This document shows positions 36,574-45,593 of a stretch of 64,000 nucleotides of DNA, piece by piece. This stretch comes from a virus, in IMG/VR virus record IMGVR_UViG_3300017710_002137, positions 17,209 to 81,208 of that record; one strand, 5' to 3'. Position 1 is the first letter of the stretch; every line of letters starts with the position of its first letter. The notes below the pieces were generated by a model, which saw only the letters and a program-made list of their open reading frames with translations, was not told the DNA's origin and searched no databases. A program made the translations under genes and the position numbers.

Positions 36574-37931
36574 ATGTAAATTTCGTATATAGTGATTTTT
36601 CTGATAATGGTAGGGCATTACCAAATTGTTCTGCCCAACATCCAAACTTTCATTGGTTTGATTCTACAAACTTTTTTTCATCTTACTTAAATGATGATGA
36701 GAATAATTTTACATATTGGGAAGATACTGAAAAGTTTAATATAGTAAAACATAAACTAAATAGTGTAATAAGTAATCCAACTGAGCCTTTCTTTTTTATG
36801 GTATCCCATCCGGGTCTTTGTTATAATGAAATGGATAGTCTACATAATTTAGGAATAAAACCACAAATAATAAAAAGGTTAAAAACAAATCAAAACTTTT
36901 ATTTAGTTTACTTGTTAGAACATGAATCAGATTCTATAAGTGGATTAAATGTTTTGGTAGACAAATTAAATAAACTTGGAATCAGTCACAAAACTATTAT
37001 TTGTAATAATAATTCTCGTATAAAAGAAAACTTTGAAAAGGTAAAAAAGATTCATAACTACGATAGTACAGCAAGGGTACACAAGTTAAACTTTTTAACA
37101 TGGTCAACACTACAAGTTCTAACATTCGAAAATTCAGATTTTAAAGCTTATCCATTTGAGTGGAAAGAGAATAAAGATGGAAAGTTTTTTATGTGTAGAA
37201 ATAAAGGTGGAAAGCCACATAGAATGGCAATGTTAGCTTTTATTAGAGCTTTTAAGGAATTTGAAAATAATGTAAACTACTCTTTTATTGGTAATCCCTT
37301 ATATGGTGATTTGGTAAGAAAAATGAAAGATTTTTTTTCCTTTCAATTTATTATAGATAACTCAAGAGATATTTTTGAACTTATGAATTTTTATAAGGAA
37401 GATGATTATGAAAGTGGGTTAAATTGGGTAGATGAAAAAACAGGAGAATTTAAACATAAGAATTTAGCTCCGATATATTTAGTACCAGAGTTACATGAAG
37501 CTTTTGGTAATTCGTATATGAATATAGTAACAGAATCTGCATATTTTTCTGAAGAAGAAGTGGTTCACATTACAGAAAAAAGTTTTAGACCATTTTTTTA
37601 CTACCAGTTTCCAATATTTTTAGCATCACCATATCATGTTAAACAACTTAAAGATTGGGGATTTGATTTATTTGATGATTTGATAGACCACTCATATGAT
37701 TTAGAAGAGGATGATATGATTCGTTTTCAAATGCTTACAAAAGAATTATTAAGAATCAATTCTGATAAACAAAAGTTTATAGATTTATATCCAAAACTAA
37801 AAGATAGGTTCTTTAAAAATAAAGAAGTATTTTTAAATTTAGCACATGATGTAAAAAAACAAGATATAGAGTTTTTTAAAAACTTTATAATTGAATATAA
37901 AGAAGATATTTCAAATAAACCAATAATATGA
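36570..37931 (+). CDS. Putative GT-B glycosyltransferase, SEK family member 2
   Basis: 453 residues. MNIVTESAYFSEEEVVHITEK, RPFFYYQFPIFLASPYH and WGFDLFDDLIDHSYDLEEDD form the family's C-terminal core. The middle has FFMCRNKGGKPHRMAMLAF, corresponding to FLFMCHNNKMWNHRLS in member 4. It overlaps the preceding member by ATGA. The fold looks like two Rossmann-type halves. A sugar transferase role is inferred from context and from the Glu-Lys motif before the P-x-F strand. Confidence 0.55.
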   Translation: MNVNFVYSDFSDNGRALPNCSAQHPNFHWFDSTNFFSSYLNDDENNFTYWEDTEKFNIVKHKLNSVISNPTEPFFFMVSHPGLCYNEMDSLHNLGIKPQIIKRLKTNQNFYLVYLLEHESDSISGLNVLVDKLNKLGISHKTIICNNNSRIKENFEKVKKIHNYDSTARVHKLNFLTWSTLQVLTFENSDFKAYPFEWKENKDGKFFMCRNKGGKPHRMAMLAFIRAFKEFENNVNYSFIGNPLYGDLVRKMKDFFSFQFIIDNSRDIFELMNFYKEDDYESGLNWVDEKTGEFKHKNLAPIYLVPELHEAFGNSYMNIVTESAYFSEEEVVHITEKSFRPFFYYQFPIFLASPYHVKQLKDWGFDLFDDLIDHSYDLEEDDMIRFQMLTKELLRINSDKQKFIDLYPKLKDRFFKNKEVFLNLAHDVKKQDIEFFKNFIIEYKEDISNKPII

Positions 37932-38539
37932 GATTAATTGCATTTGGAGACAGTTGGACTGCAGGACATGGTGTAGAAACTGATTCTACATATAAAGAAA
38001 TTGTAAATCCTCCAACATTTATTGAAAAACTTAGAGAACAAAATTCATGGCCAAGGTGGTTATCTGAAAAATTGGGGATTCCCTATGTTAATATGGGATA
38101 TTGTGGATTTGGAAATGAATATATCTTAAATGAGGTTGAAAAGGCTAAAAAGTTTATACAAAAAGATGATATTGTTGTAGTAGTTTTTACATATCCCTTT
38201 AGATATAAAAAATATAGTAAACTTACACCCTTTCAAATATTCCAAATGTTTGAAAATCAATTAATTGGACATAAAAGATTTTATTTTAATGGATTTTATC
38301 CACTTTTGGAAGATGAGTATCACAATAAACTACCTAAAAACTATATTAATCCAAAAGGAACACTTTCTTATATACTGCAGGTAGAAGAAGTTGAGAAAGG
38401 AACTAATGTTTGGGAGTATGGAAGTAAATCTGTTTGGAATGATGAAAAAAACTACTATGAGGGAGATTATCATCCAAACTTAAATGGATATAAAATCATA
38501 TCAGACTTTATGTTTAACGAAATACAAAAAATTTTATAA
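37928..38539 (+). CDS. SGNH/GDSL-like hydrolase
   Basis: 203 residues. AFGDSWTAGHGV at 5-16 is block I with the nucleophilic Ser; NMGYCGFGNEY is block II with Gly; GDYHPNLNGYKIISD is block V with the catalytic His and an Asp two residues before it. The second SGNH protein of the window, better preserved than the first. It would add or remove acyl (for example O-acetyl) groups on sugars. It overlaps the transferase gene before it (ATGA) and the next gene (TAATG). Confidence 0.78.
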   Translation: MRLIAFGDSWTAGHGVETDSTYKEIVNPPTFIEKLREQNSWPRWLSEKLGIPYVNMGYCGFGNEYILNEVEKAKKFIQKDDIVVVVFTYPFRYKKYSKLTPFQIFQMFENQLIGHKRFYFNGFYPLLEDEYHNKLPKNYINPKGTLSYILQVEEVEKGTNVWEYGSKSVWNDEKNYYEGDYHPNLNGYKIISDFMFNEIQKIL

Positions 38540-39282
38540 TGGGAGTACAAACAAATGAACATAAAAACATATGGAACACTCATATAGAATTATTTAGAGA
38601 TAAGTTAAGTGATTATAAAATAAAATCATATAATGATAACTATTCTGCTGTTATAATGGAAACTCGTGAACACCCACATTTAGAAACTGTTATAAAAAAT
38701 ACAATGTATTATTTGAATGAATCAGATTCTAATAACAAATGGAAGTTAGAAATATTTCATGGTAATCTAAACAAAGAATTCTGTGAAAAAATAGTAGAAG
38801 GTATTGATAATGTTGAATTACATCACATTGATTATGATTCTATGGGATTGTATGATTATGATTCAGTATTTAGAACAACAGAGTTTTGGAAAACAATAAC
38901 ATCTGATACTATTTTAATATTTCAAGCAGATACTGTATTGTTAAAACATGGAATTGATGAGTTTTTAAAATATTCGTATGTTGGAGCTCCATGGTTAAAA
39001 CCAAAAGAGGGTAAATATGTTGGAAATGGTGGATTGGCATTACGAAATAAACAAAAAATGATAGAAGTTATAGAAAACTATCCAAACGATAACTATTTTA
39101 AAGAAGATATTTACTTTATAAAATATTTAAATGATGAAGATATAGCACCAATTGAGGTTGCACAAAGATTTGCGGTTGAAGATTTATATTATAATGACCC
39201 ATTTGGGTTACATCAACCAAAAATTCAATACAAATATTTAAAAATATTGATGAAACGAGGTATAAACAACATAAATTATTAA
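38539..39282 (+). CDS. DUF5672-like glycosyltransferase
   Basis: 247 residues. DTILIFQADTVLL carries an AD-T metal-type motif; YVGAPWLKP and then YVGNGGLALRNKQKM and KEDIYF are the conserved core I associate with DUF5672, a GT-A-like family in glycan clusters. The order is right and the length matches. The start overlaps the SGNH stop. It probably transfers a sugar, but donor and acceptor are unknown. Confidence 0.68.
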   Translation: MGVQTNEHKNIWNTHIELFRDKLSDYKIKSYNDNYSAVIMETREHPHLETVIKNTMYYLNESDSNNKWKLEIFHGNLNKEFCEKIVEGIDNVELHHIDYDSMGLYDYDSVFRTTEFWKTITSDTILIFQADTVLLKHGIDEFLKYSYVGAPWLKPKEGKYVGNGGLALRNKQKMIEVIENYPNDNYFKEDIYFIKYLNDEDIAPIEVAQRFAVEDLYYNDPFGLHQPKIQYKYLKILMKRGINNINY

Positions 39283-39283
39283 T

Positions 39284-40240
39284 ATGAGTTACTTTAACAA
39301 CAAAGAAGTGGTAATTACTGGTGGAGCAGGATTCCTTGCAACACACTTTATAACAGAATTAAATAAATTGGGTGCCAACATTACTACACATACACATAAT
39401 TCTCCTTTACAAGTAAGTAAAGAGATACAAAAAGATATTACTATACTTGAAAATATAGATTTAAACAACCTTGATGATGCAATCAAACTCACAAGTGGTG
39501 TAGATTTGGTAATTCATTGTGCAGGTCATGTTTTACATCCTGGTTCAGTACGAACTGATATACAAGGTTCACTTGGAAACATCACCTTACTTGGAAATGT
39601 ACTTGATGCGTGTGCTAGGAATGAAGTAGATTCGTTTTTTGACCTAAATTCATCAACTGGTTATCCCGATAGAAGATATCCTGTGAAGGAAGATGAGTTT
39701 TGGGATGAAGAACCTTACATTGCGTACTTTGGTTATGGTTGGATGAGAAGATATAGAGAAAAATTGATGGAACATACTTCAAACTTCTCTAAATTAAAGA
39801 TATTCTTAGGTAGAGGTTCAGCAATCTTCGGGCCTAATGATAATTTTAACGTAAAAACTTGTCATGTGATACCTGCAATCATTAATCGTATGTTAGGTGG
39901 TGAAAATCCATTCACTGCTTGGGGTTCACCTGATGTTGTAAGGGATTTCTTGTATGTTAAGGATGTGATTAAGGGTGCATTAACAATAATCGAACATGGT
40001 AATCCAATGGAGCCTTATAATGTTGGGTATGGAGCACCAATTACGATTGGAGATATAGTAAACACGATTCAAAAAGTATCTGGTCTTACACCAGAAATAG
40101 TTTGGGATAATTCGAAACCAACTACGATACCTTTTAGGATGGTTAGTACCGAAAAAATAAATAATCTTGGATTTAAGCCAAGTTATACTTTTGAAGAAGG
40201 TATTAGAGAAACAATTGAATGGTTTAAACAAAACAAATGA
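39284..40240 (+). CDS. NAD-dependent epimerase/dehydratase, GDP-fucose synthase-like
   Basis: 318 residues. VVITGGAGFLATHF is the Rossmann GxxGxxG motif, VIHCAGHV the central strand, DLNSSTGYP the active-site Ser/Thr, and VRDFLYVKDV, YNVGYGAPI complete an extended SDR of the sugar-nucleotide type. The usual Tyr-x3-Lys reads Tyr-Gly-Trp-Met-Arg (FGYGWMRRYREK), so Lys is replaced by Arg or the register is shifted. Adjacent to a GDP-mannose dehydratase-like gene with ATGA overlap, the pairing expected for GDP-fucose-type synthesis. Confidence 0.75.
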   Translation: MSYFNNKEVVITGGAGFLATHFITELNKLGANITTHTHNSPLQVSKEIQKDITILENIDLNNLDDAIKLTSGVDLVIHCAGHVLHPGSVRTDIQGSLGNITLLGNVLDACARNEVDSFFDLNSSTGYPDRRYPVKEDEFWDEEPYIAYFGYGWMRRYREKLMEHTSNFSKLKIFLGRGSAIFGPNDNFNVKTCHVIPAIINRMLGGENPFTAWGSPDVVRDFLYVKDVIKGALTIIEHGNPMEPYNVGYGAPITIGDIVNTIQKVSGLTPEIVWDNSKPTTIPFRMVSTEKINNLGFKPSYTFEEGIRETIEWFKQNK

Positions 40241-41244
40241 ATGTATTAATAACAGGAATAACAGGAATGGTTGGTTCTCATTTGGTAGATTACCTAATTG
40301 AGAATACTGATTGGGATATCTATGGATTTATTAGATGGAACGATAGATTAGATAACTTAGAACACCACTTTGATAGAATTAACAAGAAAGATAGATTGTT
40401 TTTAATCAATGGAGATTTAAATGATTTACCATCAGTAATTCAAGCAGTAGAACAATCTGAAGCAAATTATGTATTTCATTTAGCTGCTCAATCTTATCCA
40501 AAAACATCTTTCAGAGCTCCACTTGAAACTTTACAAACAAATATTATAGGTACTGCAAATTTATTAGAAGCTTTAAGAGATTATGGAGAAGATGATGTTG
40601 TAGTTCATGTTTGTGCTTCATCTGAAATATTTGGTAGAGTATCAAAAGATAAACTACCAATTGATGAAGAATGTTCTATTCACCCAGCTTCACCTTACGC
40701 GATATCAAAAGTTGGTACAGATTTACTTGGTAGATATTATGCAGAAGCATTTGGAATGGTAATAATGACAACAAGAATGTTCACTCATACAGGACCAAGG
40801 AGAGGGGATGTGTTTTCTGAATCCACATTCGCAAAACAGATTGCAATGATTGAGGCAGGATTACAAGAACCAACAATCTATGTAGGAAACCTACAATCAC
40901 TTAGAACTTATGCTGATGTTAGAGATGCTGTAAAGGCGTATTATATGTTAGTAACTAAAAATCCAATCGGAGGTGAGTATTATAACATCGGTGGTGAATA
41001 TACTTGTGAGATTGGTGAGATGTTAGATTATTTAATATCACAATCAACAGTTAAAGATATTAAAGTAGAAGTTGATGAAGATAGGTTAAGACCAATCGAT
41101 GCAGATTTACAAGTACCAGATACTACAAAGTTTAGAGAACATACAGGTTGGAAACCAGAATACACTTTTAAACAAACCATGAATGACCTTTTAGATTATT
41201 GGAGAAATGAAATAAAAAAAGGTAGAAAATTTTTGAATAGATAA
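40237..41244 (+). CDS. GDP-mannose 4,6-dehydratase-like SDR
   Basis: 335 residues. NVLITGITGMVGSHL is the NAD(P) motif; HLAAQSYPKTSF, CASSEIFGRV, HPASPYAISKVGTDLLGRYY (Tyr-x3-Lys) and FTHTGPRRGDVF are strong matches to the GDP-mannose 4,6-dehydratase / RMD group. It would make GDP-4-keto-6-deoxymannose or reduce it to GDP-rhamnose. The gene before it is a fucose-synthase-like SDR, so the pair could yield a 6-deoxyhexose donor. Full length and all catalytic residues present, so probably active. Confidence 0.82.
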   Translation: MNVLITGITGMVGSHLVDYLIENTDWDIYGFIRWNDRLDNLEHHFDRINKKDRLFLINGDLNDLPSVIQAVEQSEANYVFHLAAQSYPKTSFRAPLETLQTNIIGTANLLEALRDYGEDDVVVHVCASSEIFGRVSKDKLPIDEECSIHPASPYAISKVGTDLLGRYYAEAFGMVIMTTRMFTHTGPRRGDVFSESTFAKQIAMIEAGLQEPTIYVGNLQSLRTYADVRDAVKAYYMLVTKNPIGGEYYNIGGEYTCEIGEMLDYLISQSTVKDIKVEVDEDRLRPIDADLQVPDTTKFREHTGWKPEYTFKQTMNDLLDYWRNEIKKGRKFLNR

Positions 41245-42431
41245 TGAGAAAATTAATTTACATAAGAAAAGATGAAGATTTTTTTGATAGACTTCTCGAT
41301 TTTAAGTTTACTTATGATGTAGATTACACAACTCTCGTATCAATAAATAAACTAAATAAAAAAGATAAATATGTTTACATAAAATACTTTCGAGGACATC
41401 CCTTCTTAGAAGCTAAACGATTTAAATCAGAACATGATTTATTGTTGTGGGAAAAAATGAAAGAATTTGATATAAAACTAATTTATATATCTGATAACGA
41501 ATCGGGTAGTACAGATTCCATAACATGGTTTGAATCCTGGTTAACCGATAAAGGAGTAGAACTTTCTAAAGTAATTTTAATTAACAACAATAGATGGATT
41601 GATAAAATTCCTTCTAATGAAAATAAAATTCAAATAACTTCTTTTGAAAGAATTGTTTGGGAGGGTGTAAAGTGTTTAGTTAATAATAATGACCCAAACT
41701 TCGATAATGATTCTAAGAAAAAAATATTTCAATGCTATAACCGAGCGGTTAATTCGTATAGAACTTGTGTAATTTGTGATTTAATAAAAAATGATTTAAT
41801 AGATGAAGTAGATTGGTCTCATCTAAGAAGGCCTGATTGGTTAGATGCAGTACCAGGAGATGTGGGTCTTACTAAATACCAAATTATAACAGGTAATACA
41901 TTTAAAAGTATAGAGGATACTTATAATAATTTGGTAGATACTTGTCCTAAAAAAAGTGAGTTTGAATCACATTATGAGTTTGAAGATGAGAATGGAGCTA
42001 TTGATTATAATATTTACTACAATGAAAATCCATATAAATTTTCATACATAAACATAGTAAACGAATCAAAATTTGATGAGTATGATAACTATCATATGCA
42101 CGTTACAGAAAAAACACTTTTACCATTTTATTATTTTCAATTTCCATTATTTTTTGCAAATTGGAATCATGTAAAATTTGTAGAAGATAATTATGGATTG
42201 GATATGTTTAGAGATTTTATAAACCATGATTATGATTCAGAAAAAGATTTTCAAAAAAGATATAAAATGTTATTTATTGAAATAAACAGATTATATAAAA
42301 TGAAAAATGAAATTAGTAAGTTTTATGTAAAAAACAGAGAAAGATTTGAAAACAATCATGAAAAGATTAGAGAACTTGTAAAATTGAAAAATAATGATGT
42401 TGAAAAGGTAAGAGGTATATTTGAACTATGA
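41244..42431 (+). CDS. Putative GT-B glycosyltransferase, SEK family member 3
   Basis: 395 residues. The C-terminal core is INIVNESKF, HMHVTEKTLLPFYYFQFPLFFA, YGLDMFRDFINHDYDSEKDF, matching members 2 and 4. KKKIFQCYNRAVNSYRTCVICDLI occupies the position of the central R-rich segment. It starts at a TAATG junction with the SDR and ends at ATGA with a 2OG oxygenase. Same inferred role as its paralogues; donor unknown. Confidence 0.55.
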   Translation: MRKLIYIRKDEDFFDRLLDFKFTYDVDYTTLVSINKLNKKDKYVYIKYFRGHPFLEAKRFKSEHDLLLWEKMKEFDIKLIYISDNESGSTDSITWFESWLTDKGVELSKVILINNNRWIDKIPSNENKIQITSFERIVWEGVKCLVNNNDPNFDNDSKKKIFQCYNRAVNSYRTCVICDLIKNDLIDEVDWSHLRRPDWLDAVPGDVGLTKYQIITGNTFKSIEDTYNNLVDTCPKKSEFESHYEFEDENGAIDYNIYYNENPYKFSYINIVNESKFDEYDNYHMHVTEKTLLPFYYFQFPLFFANWNHVKFVEDNYGLDMFRDFINHDYDSEKDFQKRYKMLFIEINRLYKMKNEISKFYVKNRERFENNHEKIRELVKLKNNDVEKVRGIFEL

Positions 42432-43207
42432 TAAATAAAAAACAAGAGTGGAATCAAAGTAAATCTAAATGGGGTTTTGGTAGAACCAAAATTGATAACT
42501 TTTTAGATGAAGAAACTGCACACGAATTATATAAAGAGTGTATGGATGCACCAAAGGGTGGGTGGACTGTATTTACTCGTGCTGGTTCAAGAATGGAAGA
42601 GTTCAATGATTTGATTTCACTTCCAACCGCACATAGGGTAACTTATGATATTATGCATAGTGGTGAGTTCTTATATGAATTAGAACAAATGACAGGAATT
42701 GTTGGATTATTACCAGACCCACATTTGGTTGGAGCAGGATACTCAATAATTAGAAATAGTAAAGATTTGGGTTGTCATTATGATTTCAATTGGAATGATA
42801 GAATCAGATTACATAGAAAACTAACTTCACTTTTATATATCACACCAGATTGGGAAGATGAATGGGGAGGACATATTCAGTATTGGGATGATAACATTGA
42901 TATCAATCCAAAATCACCTCTAATAGAATCAATTCCACCAAAATTTAATCGATTAGTAATTAATGAAAATGTTAAACATGGTCCGTATCACAGAGTTAGT
43001 GAAGTAAAATCACCTGAAGATAAACCAAGATGTGCAATAAGATTCTTTTACTATATTTCTAAATCAGAATATGATAAGGATAATCCACCACATCGAAGTA
43101 CATATAAATCTAATGAATACTCACATCACAAATTACATGAAGAAGAAAATTGGGATGGTCACTTTGTTGGACAGGGTGGAGAAGATTATGGATATAAACC
43201 AAAATAA
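42428..43207 (+). CDS. 2OG-Fe(II) oxygenase
   Basis: 259 residues. LGCHYDFNWND gives His117-x-Asp119; HGPYHRVSEV gives the distal His (184 or 188); PRCAIRFFYY gives Arg201. WGGHIQYWDD is the usual strand between. The third such enzyme in the window and the only one inside the main cassette. Hydroxylation of a sugar, lipid or fibre residue is possible. It is directly followed (TAAATG) by a short aminotransferase-like gene. Confidence 0.82.
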   Translation: MINKKQEWNQSKSKWGFGRTKIDNFLDEETAHELYKECMDAPKGGWTVFTRAGSRMEEFNDLISLPTAHRVTYDIMHSGEFLYELEQMTGIVGLLPDPHLVGAGYSIIRNSKDLGCHYDFNWNDRIRLHRKLTSLLYITPDWEDEWGGHIQYWDDNIDINPKSPLIESIPPKFNRLVINENVKHGPYHRVSEVKSPEDKPRCAIRFFYYISKSEYDKDNPPHRSTYKSNEYSHHKLHEEENWDGHFVGQGGEDYGYKPK

Positions 43208-43849
43208 ATGAAAGAATATAAAATAAATGACCCATGGGATTGGGTAACTCATTTTGAAAACGAGGTTGCAGAATATACAGGTTACAGATATGGTATTGCA
43301 TGTGATTCAAATTCTAACGCAATAAGATTGTGTTTACACTACTTAAACATTACAGATACAGATATTGAAATACCAGCAAATACTTATGTATCAGTTCCAA
43401 ATCAAATTATTTTGAGTGGTAACAGACCTCAATTTAGAGATATAAAATGGAAAGGATTGTATCCACTTGGAGACACAGGTATTATTGATGCGGCAACTGC
43501 ATTTTATGAAAGTATGGGAAGAGGATATGAAGATAAATTTATGATTCTATCATTTCATCTTAAAAAAATACTAAACATAGGACAGGGTGGGATGATTCTT
43601 ACAAACAGACCTGACTTCAACGAATGGGCAAGACCGATGATTTATGATGGTAGACATAAAGATAGAGTGTATAAAGAAGATGAGTTTGAATGTGTGGGTT
43701 GGCATATGTATATGAGTCCAGAATCAGCATATAAGGGTTTGGAGATATTCAATTCGGATAGAATAAAAAATTATAATGAACCATGTGGTTCATCAGAACT
43801 TTATGGAGATTTAAGAAAACAGAATATTTATAAAAAATATGTTATATGA
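43208..43849 (+). CDS. Short DegT/DnrJ/EryC1-type aminotransferase-like protein
   Basis: 213 residues, against roughly 370 for the family. EYTGYRYGIACDSNSNAI, EIPANTYVSVPNQIILSGN, DAATAF and SFHLKKILNIGQGGMILTN follow the PLP-enzyme core, with Lys119 or Lys120 as the Schiff-base lysine. The large C-terminal small domain is mostly absent; the chain ends soon after WHMYMSPESAYKGLEI. No frameshift was found and codon use looks like the neighbours, so it is compact rather than freshly broken. Family members aminate keto-sugars; this one may be a minimal form or have lost activity. Confidence 0.68.
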   Translation: MKEYKINDPWDWVTHFENEVAEYTGYRYGIACDSNSNAIRLCLHYLNITDTDIEIPANTYVSVPNQIILSGNRPQFRDIKWKGLYPLGDTGIIDAATAFYESMGRGYEDKFMILSFHLKKILNIGQGGMILTNRPDFNEWARPMIYDGRHKDRVYKEDEFECVGWHMYMSPESAYKGLEIFNSDRIKNYNEPCGSSELYGDLRKQNIYKKYVI

Positions 43850-44247
43850 GAAAATACCTACCTACACTTGGTGAATTAATTGATAGATTAACAATAGTTC
43901 AATTAAAAGAAGTCAAAATACCAAAACACAAAGAAGAATACCAAAAAGAGATTGAAGAAATCGTACACGATATTACAGAAATATTAACAACTGTAAAACA
44001 ACTGAAAGTAGATGGAGATTTTATCAGAGCAGTAATTGTACTATCTCAAATGAATACTCATATTTGGTACAATGAAGATAATGCTAGAAATGGTGAAGAT
44101 GTGGGAAATAACTTATTGTTAACACATGGATTGAATGGAATCAGAAATACTGCCAAAAATAAGATACAAGAATTAGATGGTGGTAGAAAAGATTATAAAG
44201 TAGATTGTATAGCATCAGATTTTAAAGATTGGGAAATTAGTTGGTAA
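43846..44247 (+). CDS. Conserved small protein of glycan clusters, unknown
   Basis: 133 residues, helical. LPTLGELIDRLTIVQLKEVKI at the N-terminus resembles small proteins found in LPS clusters (a DUF6165-like pattern, G-E-[LV]-[IV]-D-[KR]-[LI]-[ST]-I), though I cannot confirm the family. Later segments (IVLSQMNTHIWYNEDNARNGED) are charged and helical. No catalytic motif. It overlaps both neighbours by a few bases. A role in assembling the sugar pathway is inferred from location only. Confidence 0.5.
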   Translation: MRKYLPTLGELIDRLTIVQLKEVKIPKHKEEYQKEIEEIVHDITEILTTVKQLKVDGDFIRAVIVLSQMNTHIWYNEDNARNGEDVGNNLLLTHGLNGIRNTAKNKIQELDGGRKDYKVDCIASDFKDWEISW

Positions 44248-44996
44248 TGAAAGTATTAGTTATAGGAGAAAGTTGTGATGATGTTTTTATTTATGGTGAT
44301 GTTTTAAGATTATCACCAGAAGCACCCGTCCCTGTCATAAAACCTTTAAGAGAAGTTTACTCAAAGGGAATGGCGGAAAATGAAGAATTAAATTTAAAAT
44401 CTCTCGATGTAGATACACAACTAATATGTAATTCAGAAGAAATTGTAAAAATAAGGTACGTTGATAACTCTTATAATTACATTTTATTACGAATAGATGA
44501 AAATGATGAAGTTTCTAATCTTAATTTAGCAGAATTACCAAATCTTGATGACTTTGATTTAGTTGTATTTGCAGATTATAATAAAGGATTTTTATCAAAA
44601 GAGGATATAGAAGAAATTTCATCAAAATGTAATTGTCCAACTTTCTTAGATACAAAAAAGAAACTTGGTAATTGGTGTAAACATATTTCTTTTATAAAAA
44701 TAAACTATCATGAATATTTGAGAAGTAAAGATAAGATTGATAATAATGATTGGCTGAAAGGTAAAACAATTATTACAAGAGGACCGAATGGTTGTGATTT
44801 TAATGGAAAAAACTATCCAACAAAAGAAGTTAGTGTAAAGGATGTAGCTGGTGCCGGCGATAGTTTTTTGGCAGGTTTAATATTTAAATATATACATACA
44901 TATAATATTGAAGAATCAATTGAATTTGCTAACAAGTGTTCAACACAAGTTGTTCAGAAACGAGGGGTTTCGATAATTAACAAAAATGAATTATAA
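44247..44996 (+). CDS. PfkB-family sugar kinase, HldE/RfaE N-domain-like
   Basis: 249 residues from the ATG at 44247, which overlaps the upstream stop as TAATG; the TTG at 44241 is less likely. VLVIGESCDDVFIYGDVLRLSPEAPVPV is the start of heptose-7-phosphate kinases (RLSPEAPVPV is diagnostic). FADYNKGFLS and DVAGAGDSFLAGL (anion hole and catalytic Asp) confirm the PfkB fold. It is shorter than the usual about 315 residues. It would phosphorylate a heptose-like sugar phosphate. The cytidylyltransferase-like protein at 29795 could supply the next step. Confidence 0.78.
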   Translation: MKVLVIGESCDDVFIYGDVLRLSPEAPVPVIKPLREVYSKGMAENEELNLKSLDVDTQLICNSEEIVKIRYVDNSYNYILLRIDENDEVSNLNLAELPNLDDFDLVVFADYNKGFLSKEDIEEISSKCNCPTFLDTKKKLGNWCKHISFIKINYHEYLRSKDKIDNNDWLKGKTIITRGPNGCDFNGKNYPTKEVSVKDVAGAGDSFLAGLIFKYIHTYNIEESIEFANKCSTQVVQKRGVSIINKNEL

Positions 44997-45593
44997 ATGG
45001 CATCAATTAATAGAAGTATTTACTATAAGGAAAGAGCATGGAACGATATTCACATATATAGTTCAAAGGTTTTAACAGGTGGAGTTAAGATTATCCAACC
45101 CGCTGTTTATCACGAACTTAGGGGAGAGATTTCTACATTATATCATTCTGATTATTATGATAGAATGTTACCTGTTAAAGAAAGAGAAAAGGGAGTTCAA
45201 TGGAAACACGATAGATATTCAAAATCTCAAGAGGGTGTATTAAGAGGAATGCACTATGATGATAAAACTTGGAAACTTATCAGTTGTATTCATGGAAAAA
45301 TGTATTTGGTAGTTTTGGATGTTAGGGGTGGTAACAAAGTAACTAATCCACAATATGGAAGTTGGGAAACTTATATAATATCACCACAGACACAGACACA
45401 AGTTTTAATTCCACCTGGATTCGCGAATGGCCATTATGTGATGGAAGATAATTCTGTTTTTTATTATAAGTTAGCATATCCTGGTGAATATAATGATGTA
45501 GAGAATCAAGGAACTGTTTTTTGGAATGACCCGAAGTTCAATATAGATTGGCCTTGTACACAACCACTACTATCAAAAAGAGATACACCATGA
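44997..45593 (+). CDS. RmlC-like dTDP-4-dehydrorhamnose 3,5-epimerase
   Basis: 198 residues, near the usual length. GVLRGMHYDDKTWKLISCIHGKMYLVVLDVR is the cupin core with the catalytic His in MHYD; VLIPPGFANGHYVMED corresponds to the usual GFAHGF; VFWNDPKFNIDWP and LSKRDTP form the C-terminal motif. The enzyme epimerises 4-keto-6-deoxy-hexose nucleotides. No RmlA, RmlB or RmlD gene is seen here, so it may act on a GDP- or host-supplied keto sugar. Confidence 0.82.
   Translation: MASINRSIYYKERAWNDIHIYSSKVLTGGVKIIQPAVYHELRGEISTLYHSDYYDRMLPVKEREKGVQWKHDRYSKSQEGVLRGMHYDDKTWKLISCIHGKMYLVVLDVRGGNKVTNPQYGSWETYIISPQTQTQVLIPPGFANGHYVMEDNSVFYYKLAYPGEYNDVENQGTVFWNDPKFNIDWPCTQPLLSKRDTP

Noticed and set aside
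43208-43849. DegT gene as a frameshifted pseudogene
   Set aside because: The bases after the stop belong to the next gene, coupled by ATGA, and no remaining aminotransferase sequence was found in other frames.
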